Part shown: piece by piece, positions 18,683 to 27,120 of the stretch
How positions within the stretch are numbered: the stretch's first letter is position 1
How the letters are laid out: each line of letters begins with the position of its first letter
Origin: Marmoricola sp. OAE513
Lineage (GTDB): Bacteria; Actinomycetota; Actinomycetes; Propionibacteriales; Nocardioidaceae
Direction of reading: 5' to 3'
Assembly: GCF_040546585.1 (NCBI RefSeq)
Contig: NZ_JBEPOC010000001.1
Span: forward strand, 2,542,001-2,606,000
Length of the DNA stretch: 64,000 nucleotides
The notes under the pieces: model-generated
The model's database searches: none
Told to the model about the DNA's origin: nothing
What the model saw: the letters and a program-made list of their open reading frames with translations, nothing else
Program-made: the position numbers and the translations under genes

Positions 18683-18726
18683 GCGCGGCGCACGCCTCGC
18701 TGCCGATAGCCTGAGCCCTGCAGCAA

Positions 18727-18805
18727 TCCCCGGTTGGTCTGCCGGCAGGGCCCGCCTGACTTTGAATCAGGACTAGCGACGTAGGTTCGACTCCTACCCG
18801 GGGAG
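18727..18805 (+). tRNA. tRNA-Gln (anticodon TTG)
   Basis: The cloverleaf folds by eye. The acceptor TCCCCGG (18727-18733) pairs with CCGGGGA (18798-18804). The D stem is GGTC/GGCC. The anticodon stem CCTGA/TCAGG encloses CTTTGAA with TTG at 18762-18764. The T arm is GTAGG-TTCGACT-CCTAC. The weak U1-A72 pair, G73 and TTG anticodon are glutamine identity elements. Oddities are a 9-nt variable region, two bases between the D and anticodon stems, and a total of 79 nt. CCA is not encoded. TAGCCT at 18707-18712 is a plausible promoter. Confidence 0.85.
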
Positions 18806-18821
18806 CGAACGAGAGCCAAGT

Positions 18822-18882
18822 CGAGCTTGCTCGATCTTGGCCGAGCGAGCGACCCGGGGTCGACGAGCGAAGCGAGGAGCAC
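18822..18882 (+). repeat. Dispersed intergenic repeat, single copy next to tRNA-Gln
   Basis: This 61-nt stretch begins CGAGCTTGCTCG and ends GACGAGCGAAGCGAGGAGCAC. The same blocks in the same order occur, reverse-complemented, in the two tandem copies before cysQ (29921-30074): CGAGCTTGCTCG, TGGCCGAG, CGAC, GACGAGCG-n-AGCGAGG. A hairpin (CCAAG-tCGAGC / GCTCGA-TCTTGG, 18815-18840) overlaps its left end and may end the tRNA transcript. Confidence 0.65.
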
Positions 18883-18938
18883 CCGGGGGGCGCGGTGAGA
18901 GCTGCGCCAGGGCAACCACCGACCCGTGCGCTCAACCC

Positions 18939-18955
18939 TGACAGTAGTACTGTCA
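18939..18955. promoter_or_regulatory. 17-bp perfect palindrome before the MpaB gene
   Basis: TGACAGTAGTACTGTCA has perfect 8-bp arms around one central base. It ends 18 nt before the GTG of the MpaB oxygenase and contains a TACTGT that could be the -10. The size and symmetry are typical of TetR operators. The TetR gene at 20645-21247, two genes downstream and convergent, is the obvious candidate. Confidence 0.6.
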
Positions 18956-18973
18956 ACGTGCTTCAATGACCGC

Positions 18974-20173
18974 GTGACCGCCAGCGACCTGCGTCCCGCG
19001 CCCACCGCGATCCCGAACGCCGACGCGGCGGTCGAGCGGTACGGGACGACCGGCGCCGCCTGGGTGGCCGGCATGTGGCGGGCGGACCCGCTGGCCGACG
19101 CCGTCGTCAACGACCCGTCGGGGCCTGAGGCTGGTCGCGCCGTACGCCTGATGATGAAGCAGGGAGTCGGTGCGGTGACCGACCCGGTGCCCTCGGTGCA
19201 GGCACTCCTCGACCAGATCACCGCCGAGCCGGCGTGGCTCGAGCGCGAGCGGCTGGACCGCGCGAGCGACGTCCTGGTCCGGTACTCCGCGCAGTGGGGG
19301 CTGGTGCTCGGTGCGGCGTCGCTGCTCGCCGGGGCGAACAACTGGGTCGCCGCGCAGCCGCTGCTGCTCACCGGCCGCTACGGCAATCAGCCCGCCGTAC
19401 GGTCCCTCGAGGTCGGGGAGTGGCTGTCCCGCGTGGTGGCGCGCGGTGGGATGGCGGTCGACGCCCCGGGCTTCCAGCACACGGTCCGGGTCCGGATGAT
19501 CCACGCCCACGTGCGCCGCCACATCGGTCGCAACGACGAGTGGGACACCGACGCCTGGGGTGTGCCGATCCCGCAGCCGTACATGGCGTTCACCCTTGCC
19601 GAGTTCGGGCACATCTCGCTGGCTGCGATGGAGCACCTTGGGGTGCGCCTGAAGCCCGGCGAGCTCGCGGACATCTACCACCTGTGGCGCTACGTCGGGT
19701 ACGTGATCGGGGTGGACGACTCCCTGAACCCGACCGACGAGGCGGACCAGATCCGGATCGAGGAGCTCTACCGGCTGACCTCGCCCGGGCCGAACGTCTA
19801 CAGCCGGGACTTCACGCGAGCCCTGACCGAGGAGTACCTCGCTCCGCAGCTCGCGACCATGCTGCCCGGACCGCAGCGGTGGCGCGAGGAGGCTGCCAAG
19901 AAGCTCATGTACGGCATGTCGCGGGTGTTCCTCGGCGATGCTGCGGCCGACGACCTGGGCATCCCCGACGGTGCGACCAAGCACGTGGTCCGGGCGTTGC
20001 GCCCGGCCCTGGCGGCGGCCGACCAGATCAGGCTGCGTCGGTTCGGGCGCGAGGAGGTCACCCGTCGCGGGTACGCCGAACGTGCGACCGAGCTCGCCCG
20101 CCTGAAGGCGGAGCACGCTATGACCCACGACCTGGTCGACGCGGTTCCCGGCGCGGTCGGGCGTGGTCACTAG
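18974..20173 (+). CDS. MpaB-family oxygenase (DUF2236)
   Basis: A 399-residue protein of the DUF2236 family, which includes heme-dependent latex-clearing protein Lcp and fungal mpaB oxygenase. A central HTVRVRMIHAHVRRHIG block (about residue 160) supplies the basic and His residues expected around the heme, and IPQPYMAFTLAEFG follows. It is mainly helical with no signal peptide. GTG at 18974 is used; the palindrome just upstream suggests repression. An SRPBCC protein and a convergent TetR follow. The substrate is unknown. Confidence 0.8.
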   Translation: MTASDLRPAPTAIPNADAAVERYGTTGAAWVAGMWRADPLADAVVNDPSGPEAGRAVRLMMKQGVGAVTDPVPSVQALLDQITAEPAWLERERLDRASDVLVRYSAQWGLVLGAASLLAGANNWVAAQPLLLTGRYGNQPAVRSLEVGEWLSRVVARGGMAVDAPGFQHTVRVRMIHAHVRRHIGRNDEWDTDAWGVPIPQPYMAFTLAEFGHISLAAMEHLGVRLKPGELADIYHLWRYVGYVIGVDDSLNPTDEADQIRIEELYRLTSPGPNVYSRDFTRALTEEYLAPQLATMLPGPQRWREEAAKKLMYGMSRVFLGDAAADDLGIPDGATKHVVRALRPALAAADQIRLRRFGREEVTRRGYAERATELARLKAEHAMTHDLVDAVPGAVGRGH

Positions 20174-20188
20174 TGGCAGGATCGTGAG

Positions 20189-20635
20189 ATGCCGTCCATC
20201 GTCGAGCACAGCGTCGAGATCGCAGCGCCCGTGGAGAAGGTCTTCGCCTACGTCGACGACTTCCACAAGACCCGCGAGTGGATGTACGGCCTCGACAAGA
20301 TCGAGCACGTCGGCGGCAACCAGCACGGTGTCGGCGCGGAGTACGACGGCGTCATGAAGGTCGGCGTCTCGTTGTCGTCGCGCATCAGGTGCACGGCGTA
20401 CGAGGAGAACAAGATGATCGAGCTGACCTCGGTCAGGGGCATCAGGAACACCCAGCGCTGGACGTTCACCGCCCTGGACGACAACCGCACCCTGGTCGAC
20501 GCGTGCATCAGCTACTCGTTGCCGGGAGGGCCTGTCGGCGCGACGATGGCGGCCGGCATCAAGCCGTTCGTCGGCATCGCGGTGAAGCACACCAGCGAGA
20601 CGCTGGTGCGGAACGTGGAGTCGCTGCGCGGCTGA
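20189..20635 (+). CDS. SRPBCC (START-like) family protein
   Basis: A 148-residue helix-grip protein of the polyketide-cyclase/dehydrase type: IVEHSVEIAAPVEKVFAYVDDFHKTREW at the N-terminus (quoted in parts: EIAAPVEKVFAYV), a curved beta-sheet and a long C-terminal helix (KHTSETLVRNVESL). Such proteins bind hydrophobic ligands in a cavity. ATG at 20189 lies 6 nt after CAGGAT and only 15 nt after the MpaB stop, so it may have its own start inside the operon. A role with MpaB is inference. Confidence 0.85.
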   Translation: MPSIVEHSVEIAAPVEKVFAYVDDFHKTREWMYGLDKIEHVGGNQHGVGAEYDGVMKVGVSLSSRIRCTAYEENKMIELTSVRGIRNTQRWTFTALDDNRTLVDACISYSLPGGPVGATMAAGIKPFVGIAVKHTSETLVRNVESLRG

Positions 20636-20644
20636 CCCTCCCGG

Positions 20645-21247
20645 TCAGCGCGGCGGTTCCTCGGCGAGGACGCCACGGACCGCGCGCTCGACGACGAACC
20701 GAGCCAGGGGGTCGTTCGGGCTGCGGGCGGTGACGAACAGGCGGGCCGGGATGTCCACCGCGCAGGCACGCACCACCGTCACGGCGGTCGCGTCCCGCCG
20801 CGACCAGAGGTCGTGCGCAAGATCGGCGAGCAGGGTGGCCGCGGAGGCTCGGTACTGCCGCAGCTGGGCCTGCAACGTCTCCGGGACGCCGTCGCCTGCC
20901 GAGGATCCCGGTCTGCTCGCCATCAGGACCCGGGTCGCGTCGGCGTTCGCGACGGAGTAGGCCCCGGTCGCGAGCGCGGCCGCGACGACAGCGTCCGTGG
21001 CCGTGCCGGCCTCACGTGCGCGTCGTACCTCCTCGGCCTGGAAGGCCAGGAAGCCCGACGCCTCGCGTGCCCAGACCTGGGCGAGCAGGTGGTTGCGGGA
21101 CGCGAAGTGGTGGTAGATCGCCCCGTTGGACACCCCGGACCGTGCGCTGAGTGCGCGGATCGTCACCGCCGCGACCCGCTCGGCCACCCAGATCGCTCTG
21201 GCGTGGTCGAGCAGGTCGTCGACGTCGAGTGACTGCGGTCGACCCAT
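20645..21247 (-). CDS. TetR-family transcriptional regulator
   Basis: A 200-residue TetR protein. The N-terminal HTH is ALSARSGVSNGAIYHHFASRNHLLAQ. The C-terminal domain resembles regulators with a TetR_C_33-like fold. ATG at 21247 has GGAAGGA upstream; an in-frame start at 21292 would lie inside the RTX gene. It is 14 nt downstream of the RTX gene on the same strand, so it could be co-transcribed with it, and it converges on the MpaB/SRPBCC pair, whose promoter holds a TetR-like palindrome. Confidence 0.9.
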   Translation of the reverse strand: MGRPQSLDVDDLLDHARAIWVAERVAAVTIRALSARSGVSNGAIYHHFASRNHLLAQVWAREASGFLAFQAEEVRRAREAGTATDAVVAAALATGAYSVANADATRVLMASRPGSSAGDGVPETLQAQLRQYRASAATLLADLAHDLWSRRDATAVTVVRACAVDIPARLFVTARSPNDPLARFVVERAVRGVLAEEPPR

Positions 21248-21261
21248 GCTTGTCCTTCCGC

Positions 21262-22884
21262 CTAGCGGCGGATCGCGACCTTCACCTCGCACCCGGTCGC
21301 CGAGTCCTTGGCCGGTCCGCCGTTGCAGTAGTCCTTCTGGGTGCCGCCGTTGAGCTTGTCCTTGCCGGCCTCGCCGTAGAGCTTGTCGGTGCCTGCGTCG
21401 CCGGTGATGGTGTCGTTGCCGGTCCCGCCGAGGAGGGTGTCGTTGCCGGCGCCGCCGGCGATGCGGTCGTTGCCGGCGCCGCCCTTGATGACGTTGCCGC
21501 CTGCCGAGCCGACGAGGACGTCGGCGAAGCGCGAACCCGACAGGTGCTCCACGGAGAGCAGGGTGTCGTAGCCGGCGCCACCCGTGTTCTGGGTGGCCCC
21601 GTCCTTCCCGAGCGACAGGCTCACGGCCTTGGCCGCGCCGGCGTAGGTCACGGTGTCGCTGCCCGCTCCGCCCAGCGCGTCGTCGTCCCCGGCTCCGGGG
21701 TCGAGGACGTCGTTGCCGTTGTAGCCCTGGATCGAGTCGTTGCCGTTGCCGCCGCCGAGGTGGTCGTTGCCCGGACCGCCGTCGACGAGGTCGTCACCGT
21801 CGCCGCCGTACAGTGCGTCGGTTCCGGTGTAGGAGGTGCTGCCGTAGCCGTCGTCGCCGAAGAGCTCGTCGTTACCGCCCTGGCCCAGGAGCACGTCGTT
21901 GTCCTGGCCGCCGCGCAGGACGTCTCCGCCGTTGCCGCCGTCAAGACGGTCGTTGCCGAAGTACCCGTAGAGGAAGTCGTTCCCGTCGCCGCCCTCGACG
22001 ACGTCGTTGCCCCGGTCGCCGTCGAGCCGGTCGTTGCCGCCGAGACCACGGATCCGGTTGGGGCCGTCGTCGCCGTCCAGCTGGTCGACCTGCTGACTGC
22101 CGGTGAGGTTCTCGGTGCCGACCACGGTGTCCGACCCCTCGCCGGTGTTCTGGAGCGCGGTCAGGCCGAGGTTCATCGTGATGGCGACCGTGCTGAGCTC
22201 GAAGCTGACCGTGTCGTTGCCGTCGCCGCCCGAGTAGGTGTCGTTGCCCAGCGAGCCGATCAGGACGTCGTTGCCGGCACCGCCCTGGAGGATGTTTCCG
22301 CCGTCCGCGTCGAGGACGTTGTCGTCGTCGCCGTACAGGACGTCGTTGCCGCCGCGTCCGGTGATCGTGTCCGAGCCCTTGTTGCCGAAGAACACGTTCG
22401 CCCGGTCGTCGCCGATCATCGTGTCGGGCCCGTCGGTGCCGTAGACGACCTCGATCGAGGTGACCGTGTCGTTCCCCGCCTGCGGTGACGACGCGGTGCC
22501 GGTGCTGAGATCGGTGCTCGAGCTGCTGGCATCGTCGAACGAGAGCTGGTCGGTACCGGTCTCGCCGCGCAGGGAGTCGTTGCCGAGGCCGCCGTCGAGC
22601 AGGTCGTTGCCGGAACCGCCGTAGATCGTGTCGTTGCCTTCCTGCCCGAGCAGCAGATCGTTGCCGGTGCCACCGCAGATGGTGTCGTTGCCGGCGCCGG
22701 CAACGAGCATGTCGTCGCCGGGCAGACCCAGGATGACGTCGTCGCCCGAGGTCGGGCTCTGGCCGAGCGACAGGTCGACGGTGACGACCTTGCCGCCGCA
22801 GGTCTTCGCGGCGTACGCCGGTGCGGCGACCAGGGCGGCGGCCGCGGCCAGTGCGGCGACGGCGAGCAGTGAGCGGGTGTGCAT
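21262..22884 (-). CDS. Secreted RTX-repeat calcium-binding protein
   Basis: A 540-residue exported protein: signal peptide LLAVAALAAAAALVAAPAYA (residues 6-25), then almost entirely RTX nonapeptides of the form GGxGxDxLx, seen as GGTGNDLLLG, GGSGNDLLDG, GGDGNDTVS and dozens more. Each pair of repeats binds calcium and folds into a parallel beta-roll after secretion. No catalytic domain (lipase, protease, adenylate cyclase) is visible, so it is probably structural or adhesive. GGAGGAC lies just before ATG 22884. Three imperfect super-repeats are separated by blocks resembling SFDDASSSS and VSLSLG. Confidence 0.9.
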   Translation of the reverse strand: MHTRSLLAVAALAAAAALVAAPAYAAKTCGGKVVTVDLSLGQSPTSGDDVILGLPGDDMLVAGAGNDTICGGTGNDLLLGQEGNDTIYGGSGNDLLDGGLGNDSLRGETGTDQLSFDDASSSSTDLSTGTASSPQAGNDTVTSIEVVYGTDGPDTMIGDDRANVFFGNKGSDTITGRGGNDVLYGDDDNVLDADGGNILQGGAGNDVLIGSLGNDTYSGGDGNDTVSFELSTVAITMNLGLTALQNTGEGSDTVVGTENLTGSQQVDQLDGDDGPNRIRGLGGNDRLDGDRGNDVVEGGDGNDFLYGYFGNDRLDGGNGGDVLRGGQDNDVLLGQGGNDELFGDDGYGSTSYTGTDALYGGDGDDLVDGGPGNDHLGGGNGNDSIQGYNGNDVLDPGAGDDDALGGAGSDTVTYAGAAKAVSLSLGKDGATQNTGGAGYDTLLSVEHLSGSRFADVLVGSAGGNVIKGGAGNDRIAGGAGNDTLLGGTGNDTITGDAGTDKLYGEAGKDKLNGGTQKDYCNGGPAKDSATGCEVKVAIRR

Positions 22885-22915
22885 GAGTCCTCCGAGCGGG
22901 TTTCCGAGCAGTTAA

Positions 22916-22929
22916 AGAGCAAGTGCTCT
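22916..22929. promoter_or_regulatory. Palindrome in the RTX 5' region
   Basis: AGAGCAAGTGCTCT is a perfect palindrome with 6-bp arms and a 2-nt centre, 32 nt upstream of the RTX start and inside its probable promoter or leader. It differs from the palindrome before the MpaB gene. The rest of the 224-nt divergent gap to the WS/DGAT gene shows nothing I recognise. Confidence 0.4.
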
Positions 22930-23108
22930 GAAACTAACCTCCAGCCTGACTCCGGCGCAAGGCGTTCGTCGAGATCGGGACCAGTGGTCTACGTCACCGC
23001 GTGAGGTCACGCCGGTTCAGACCACCTGTGCGCTGGATACCTGTGCGCCCTTCCGCGCACGTAGCATGCGGCGACGAGTTGCGGAGACGTACGTTTCGGG
23101 AGAGCACG

Positions 23109-24458
23109 ATGAGCGCTGAACGCATCAACGGGGAGGACGGTCTCTTCCTTCGGTTCGAGCGTCCGGACACCTACACCCATACGCTCAAGGTCCTGGTGCT
23201 CGACCCGGCCCGCCACGGTGCGCAGGTGACGCTCGAGGACCTGCACCGTGTGGTCGGCGCGAACCTGCACCTCAGTCCCCGAGCCACCCAGCGCGTCGGT
23301 CGACTGCCCGGCAAGCGGGCCTGGGCGTGGGTGCCTGACGAGAACTTCGACCTCGCGCACCACCTCGAGGAGGTCACTGCTCCCGGGCTCGGTGACCGTG
23401 CCGCTCTGGACCAGGTGTGCGCCGAGGTGCTGGTCCGCCAGCTCGACCGCGCGCACCCGCTCTGGGCGATGACCCTGGTGCACGGGCTGGAGGGCGGACG
23501 GCAGGCGGTCGTGGTCCGGGTCCACCACGCCATCTCGGACGGCAAGGCCTCGATCAACATGCTGTACGCCGCCAGCACCGCCTCGCCGGACGACGTCAGG
23601 CAGGTGCCCGAGCGGACCACCGAGCACGCGCCGGTCGACGGGCGCGGGAGGTTCGCGGCGTTCCGGCGGGCGTCGAAGGAGAACAAGAAGAAGCTCAAGG
23701 AGTTCGGCCCGGTCAAGGACCTGCCGACGCTGTCGCGGCGTACGGCGTTCAACGCGGTCACCGGCAAGGACCGGTTGTGCGCGTCGACGAGTCTGGACTT
23801 CGAGGACCTGCGCGAGATCGCGCGTGGTGCCGGGCTGACGGTGAACGGTGCGTTCCACGGTGTCGTCGCGGGCGCCATGCGCCGCGAGCTGCTGGACCGC
23901 GGGTTCCCGGTCGACGCCAAGCTGATCGCCGCCTTCGGCGTCGCCGACGGGGCAGACCCTGGGCGTCGCTTCGGCAACGCCTTCGCCACCTCGTTCGCGT
24001 TCCTGCACGCCGACGTCGAGGACCCGTGGGAGCGCCTGCACGCGGCCGCGGAGAACGCCCGTCGGGCGATCGCCCTGCGCGCTGCGACCGGCTTCGAGTA
24101 CTACCGGACCGGAGTGGAGTTCCAGCAGTACGTGCTGCCGCACCTGCGAGCGGCGTTCGCGAACATCACCCCGATCGTGGGCAACCAGATCACCCTGGCC
24201 AACGTGCCCGGACCGACCGCGAACCGCTGGTTCGGCGACGTCGAGCTGGTCGACTGGATCTCGCAGGCGATCGCCATCGCGCCGTCGGTGGTCAGCCTCA
24301 CCGGCTACTCCTACGCCGGTCGGCTCTCGCTCGGACTGACCGTCGCCCCCGAGGCGGTGCCTGACCCGGCAGCATTCCTGGACCGGTTCCGGGACTCGAT
24401 GGAAGAGCTGCTCGAGCTCGTCAGGAGCCGAGAATCGCAGCCACAGCCGGCGAGCTGA
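23109..24458 (+). CDS. Wax ester synthase / diacylglycerol acyltransferase (WS/DGAT)
   Basis: A 449-residue bifunctional acyltransferase that joins acyl-CoA to alcohols or diacylglycerol, making wax esters and storage triacylglycerol. The catalytic HHAISDG (HHxxxDG) lies at residues 139-145. The C-terminal half has NVPGPTANRWFG and the ending SYAGRLSLGLTV typical of the family. A basic KENKKKLKEFG segment near 200 may aid membrane association. ATG at 23109 has GGGAGAG upstream. The last 38 nt overlap the convergent gene. Confidence 0.92.
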   Translation: MSAERINGEDGLFLRFERPDTYTHTLKVLVLDPARHGAQVTLEDLHRVVGANLHLSPRATQRVGRLPGKRAWAWVPDENFDLAHHLEEVTAPGLGDRAALDQVCAEVLVRQLDRAHPLWAMTLVHGLEGGRQAVVVRVHHAISDGKASINMLYAASTASPDDVRQVPERTTEHAPVDGRGRFAAFRRASKENKKKLKEFGPVKDLPTLSRRTAFNAVTGKDRLCASTSLDFEDLREIARGAGLTVNGAFHGVVAGAMRRELLDRGFPVDAKLIAAFGVADGADPGRRFGNAFATSFAFLHADVEDPWERLHAAAENARRAIALRAATGFEYYRTGVEFQQYVLPHLRAAFANITPIVGNQITLANVPGPTANRWFGDVELVDWISQAIAIAPSVVSLTGYSYAGRLSLGLTVAPEAVPDPAAFLDRFRDSMEELLELVRSRESQPQPAS

Positions 24459-25428
24459 AGAACGGCTCGAGGCGGGCGCGGACCAGGCGGTCCAGCTCGC
24501 CGGCCTCGTGCGCGGTGGCAAGCAGGCCGGGCACGATCGCGGTCGCCTGGGCGACGACGTCGTTCCGGGTGATCGCGAGGTCGTCGAGGAGCGTGGTCAC
24601 CGGATCCTCGCCGTAGGTGGCGAAGAACCCGTCGACAAGCGCGTCCACGAGCGCCAGCACCGGGTCCGTGGGAGCGCCCGCGATGACGATGTCGTGGAGC
24701 AGGCCGGCGACCCGTTGCGCGTCCTCCCGGTCGCCGAGCTGGTCGAGGCGGACGACCGGTTTGTCGGCGTACAGGTCGAAGACCTCGAGGGCAGCGTCCC
24801 GGGTCGTGGGGTCGCGCAGGGTTTCGACGACGACCTTGTTCAACCGGCGCATCGCGAAGGTCGCGCCCTTGCCCGCCGTGTCGCCGAGCACGTCGCCGGC
24901 GGCGCCGACCACCTTGCCGGCGGCGCTGGTGCCGAAGGAGACGAGCGAGCCGAGGCCCGGGATCTTGTCGGCCATCGCCTGGTTGGCCTGGACCATGTCG
25001 CCGACGATCCGGCCGACGAAGCGCGAGGCCATGGTGGCCACCAGCGGGCTCTCGGTGAGCTGGTCGAGGAAGCGCTCGGCGAGGTCGGTCATGCCGAGCA
25101 CCTCGGCGACCAGGCTCTCGACGTTCTCCCGATCGATCACGTCGGCCAGGGTGTAGCTCTCGCCCGGTCCGTCGTACGCGACGTCTGCGGCTGCGGCGAC
25201 GAGCGTGGTCGCGCCCGAGCTCGGGGGCACCTTGTCCAGGAGCAGGTGGATCAGGGACTTGACCTCGGCCGGACCGACGAGCGCGGCGAGCGGGATCCGG
25301 GAACCGCTCGCGAGCAGCTCGTCGACGTCCTGGGCGATGAGGTCGGGGAGTGCGGGGCCGGTCAGCTGCTCGACCAGCCAGGCGACCTGGGCGTCGAGGA
25401 GGCGTTCGGCCAGGGAGGGTTCCGGCAT
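24421..25428 (-). CDS. Conserved hypothetical helical protein
   Basis: A 335-residue, mostly helical protein without signal peptide or clear membrane segments. It starts MPEPSLAERLLDAQVAWLVEQL. The centre (ADKIPGLGSLVSFGTSAAGKV) is Gly/Ala rich and amphipathic. I do not recognise a named domain; similar proteins are annotated as hypothetical in actinobacteria with lipid-storage genes. ATG at 25428 lies 7 nt after TAGGCT on its strand, indicating a leaderless transcript. The 3' overlap with WS/DGAT is unusually long (38 nt). Confidence 0.75.
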   Translation of the reverse strand: MPEPSLAERLLDAQVAWLVEQLTGPALPDLIAQDVDELLASGSRIPLAALVGPAEVKSLIHLLLDKVPPSSGATTLVAAAADVAYDGPGESYTLADVIDRENVESLVAEVLGMTDLAERFLDQLTESPLVATMASRFVGRIVGDMVQANQAMADKIPGLGSLVSFGTSAAGKVVGAAGDVLGDTAGKGATFAMRRLNKVVVETLRDPTTRDAALEVFDLYADKPVVRLDQLGDREDAQRVAGLLHDIVIAGAPTDPVLALVDALVDGFFATYGEDPVTTLLDDLAITRNDVVAQATAIVPGLLATAHEAGELDRLVRARLEPFFSSPAVAAILGS

Positions 25429-25552
25429 ACCGAGCAGCCTAGGCGCTCCGCGTTTCGTGGGGCGTGTGGTTCCGGTCACCGGCTCGACCGGGAGCAGCGT
25501 TTGGATAGGGTTCGAGAAGCAGTCTGTGCAGCAACCACGGGAGGGGTCCGGC

Positions 25553-27016
25553 ATGTCCGACGACCTGACAGTCATCGTCCTGGCGGCCGGCGGCGGCACC
25601 CGGATGAAGTCCAAGACCATGAAGGTGCTGCACCCGATCGCGGGCCGCAGCATGATCGGGCACGTCCTGCACGCCGCGACCTCGCTCTCGCCGACCCGCA
25701 TCGTCGCGGTCGTCGGCAACCAGCGCGAGCAGGTCGGACCGCACATCGAGGCACTCGTCCCCGACGTCGTGCTCGCCGTGCAGGAGAGCCAGAACGGCAC
25801 CGGTCACGCCGTACGGATCGCGTGGGAGTCGTTGCCTCCCGAGGCGCGTACGGGAACCGTGGTCGTCGCGTCCGGCGACACCCCATTGCTGCGTGGTGAG
25901 AGCCTGCAGGCGTTCGTCGAGTTCCACCGCTCTTCCCGCGACGTGGTGTCGATCCTCACCGGCATCGTCGCCCGCCCGCACGGCTACGGACGCATCGTCC
26001 GTGGCGCGGACGGCGGAGTGGAGGCGATCGTCGAGCAGAAGGACGCCACCGAGGAGCAGGCCCGCATCGCGGAGATCAACAGCGGCATCCTCGCCTTCGA
26101 CGCGGCGTTCCTGGACACCGTGCTGCCGCGGTTGGGCAACCAGAACGCGAACGGGGAGTACTACCTGACCGACACGGTCGGCCTGGCCCGCGCGGACGGC
26201 AGCACCGTCGGTGCCTTCACGCTGGAGGACGTGATGGAGACCGAGGGGGCCAACGATCGCGCCCAGCTCGCCGTCCTCGCGGCCGAGATGAACCGTCGGA
26301 TCCTGGACCGCTGGATGCGGGACGGCGTGACGATCATCGACCCGAGCAGCACCTGGATCGATGCCGATGTCCAGCTCGCCCAGGACGTCACCGTGCTCCC
26401 CGGGGTCCAACTGCTCGGCGCCACCGTCGTCGGCGAGGACGCGGTCGTCGGACCTGACTCGACCCTCAAGGACGTGGAGGTCGGAGCGGGTGCGAAGGTC
26501 GTTCGGACCCACGGCGAGCTGGCCGTCATCGGCGCCGGGGCGACCGTCGGCCCGTTCTCCTACCTGAGGCCCGGGACCGAGCTCGGCGCCGACGGCAAGA
26601 TCGGTGCCTTCGTCGAGACCAAGAACGCCCGGATCGGGGACGGTGCGAAGGTCCCGCACCTCTCGTACGTCGGGGACGCCGAGATCGGCGAGGGCGCGAA
26701 CATCGGCGCCGGCACGATCTTCGCGAACTATGACGGCGTCAACAAGCACCGGACCGTGATCGGTGCGCACGCCAAGACCGCCAGCAACAACACGTTCGTC
26801 GCTCCGGTGACCGTGGGCGACGGAGCGGCGACCGGAGCGGGCAGCGTCATCCGGAGGGACGTGCCGCCCGGCGCGCTTGCCGTGAGCAGCGGTCCGCAGC
26901 GGCACTTCGACGAATGGGTGCAGAAGCGACGAGCCGGGACAGCCCAGGCCAAAGCGGCCGCCGATGCGGCCGGGTCCGGCGCGGGGCCGGCAGGCGCAGC
27001 GCCTTCCGGCGAATAG
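25553..27016 (+). CDS. glmU: Bifunctional UDP-GlcNAc pyrophosphorylase / GlcN-1-P acetyltransferase
   Basis: A 487-residue bifunctional enzyme making UDP-GlcNAc for the cell wall. The N-terminal uridyltransferase has VIVLAAGGGTRMKSKTMKVL (residues 6-25), SGDTPLL and NANGEYYLTD. The C-terminal left-handed beta-helix has hexapeptide repeats and the acetyltransferase residues in YLRPGTELG and GAGTIFANYDG. A Pro/Ala-rich tail of about 30 residues is an actinobacterial extension. GGGAGG precedes ATG 25553. prs follows after 104 nt, the usual glmU-prs order. Confidence 0.96.
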   Translation: MSDDLTVIVLAAGGGTRMKSKTMKVLHPIAGRSMIGHVLHAATSLSPTRIVAVVGNQREQVGPHIEALVPDVVLAVQESQNGTGHAVRIAWESLPPEARTGTVVVASGDTPLLRGESLQAFVEFHRSSRDVVSILTGIVARPHGYGRIVRGADGGVEAIVEQKDATEEQARIAEINSGILAFDAAFLDTVLPRLGNQNANGEYYLTDTVGLARADGSTVGAFTLEDVMETEGANDRAQLAVLAAEMNRRILDRWMRDGVTIIDPSSTWIDADVQLAQDVTVLPGVQLLGATVVGEDAVVGPDSTLKDVEVGAGAKVVRTHGELAVIGAGATVGPFSYLRPGTELGADGKIGAFVETKNARIGDGAKVPHLSYVGDAEIGEGANIGAGTIFANYDGVNKHRTVIGAHAKTASNNTFVAPVTVGDGAATGAGSVIRRDVPPGALAVSSGPQRHFDEWVQKRRAGTAQAKAAADAAGSGAGPAGAAPSGE

Positions 27017-27120
27017 TTCGTCCAGATGTTGGCACGTTGCCGTTCCGGGTTGGGGACACGGCCGTGGGTGGGTGAGAATCGACCCGACGGACCCGTGGTG
27101 CCTGCGAGGAGACGCCCAGC

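Noticed and set aside
18727-18805. Selenocysteine or suppressor tRNA because of its unusual variable region
   Set aside because: The anticodon is TTG, the acceptor stem is 7 bp and glutamine identity bases are present.
18727-18882. Phage or island attachment site at the tRNA-Gln 3' end
   Set aside because: No integrase is nearby and the CCCGGGG strings downstream are not a direct repeat of the tRNA end of useful length.
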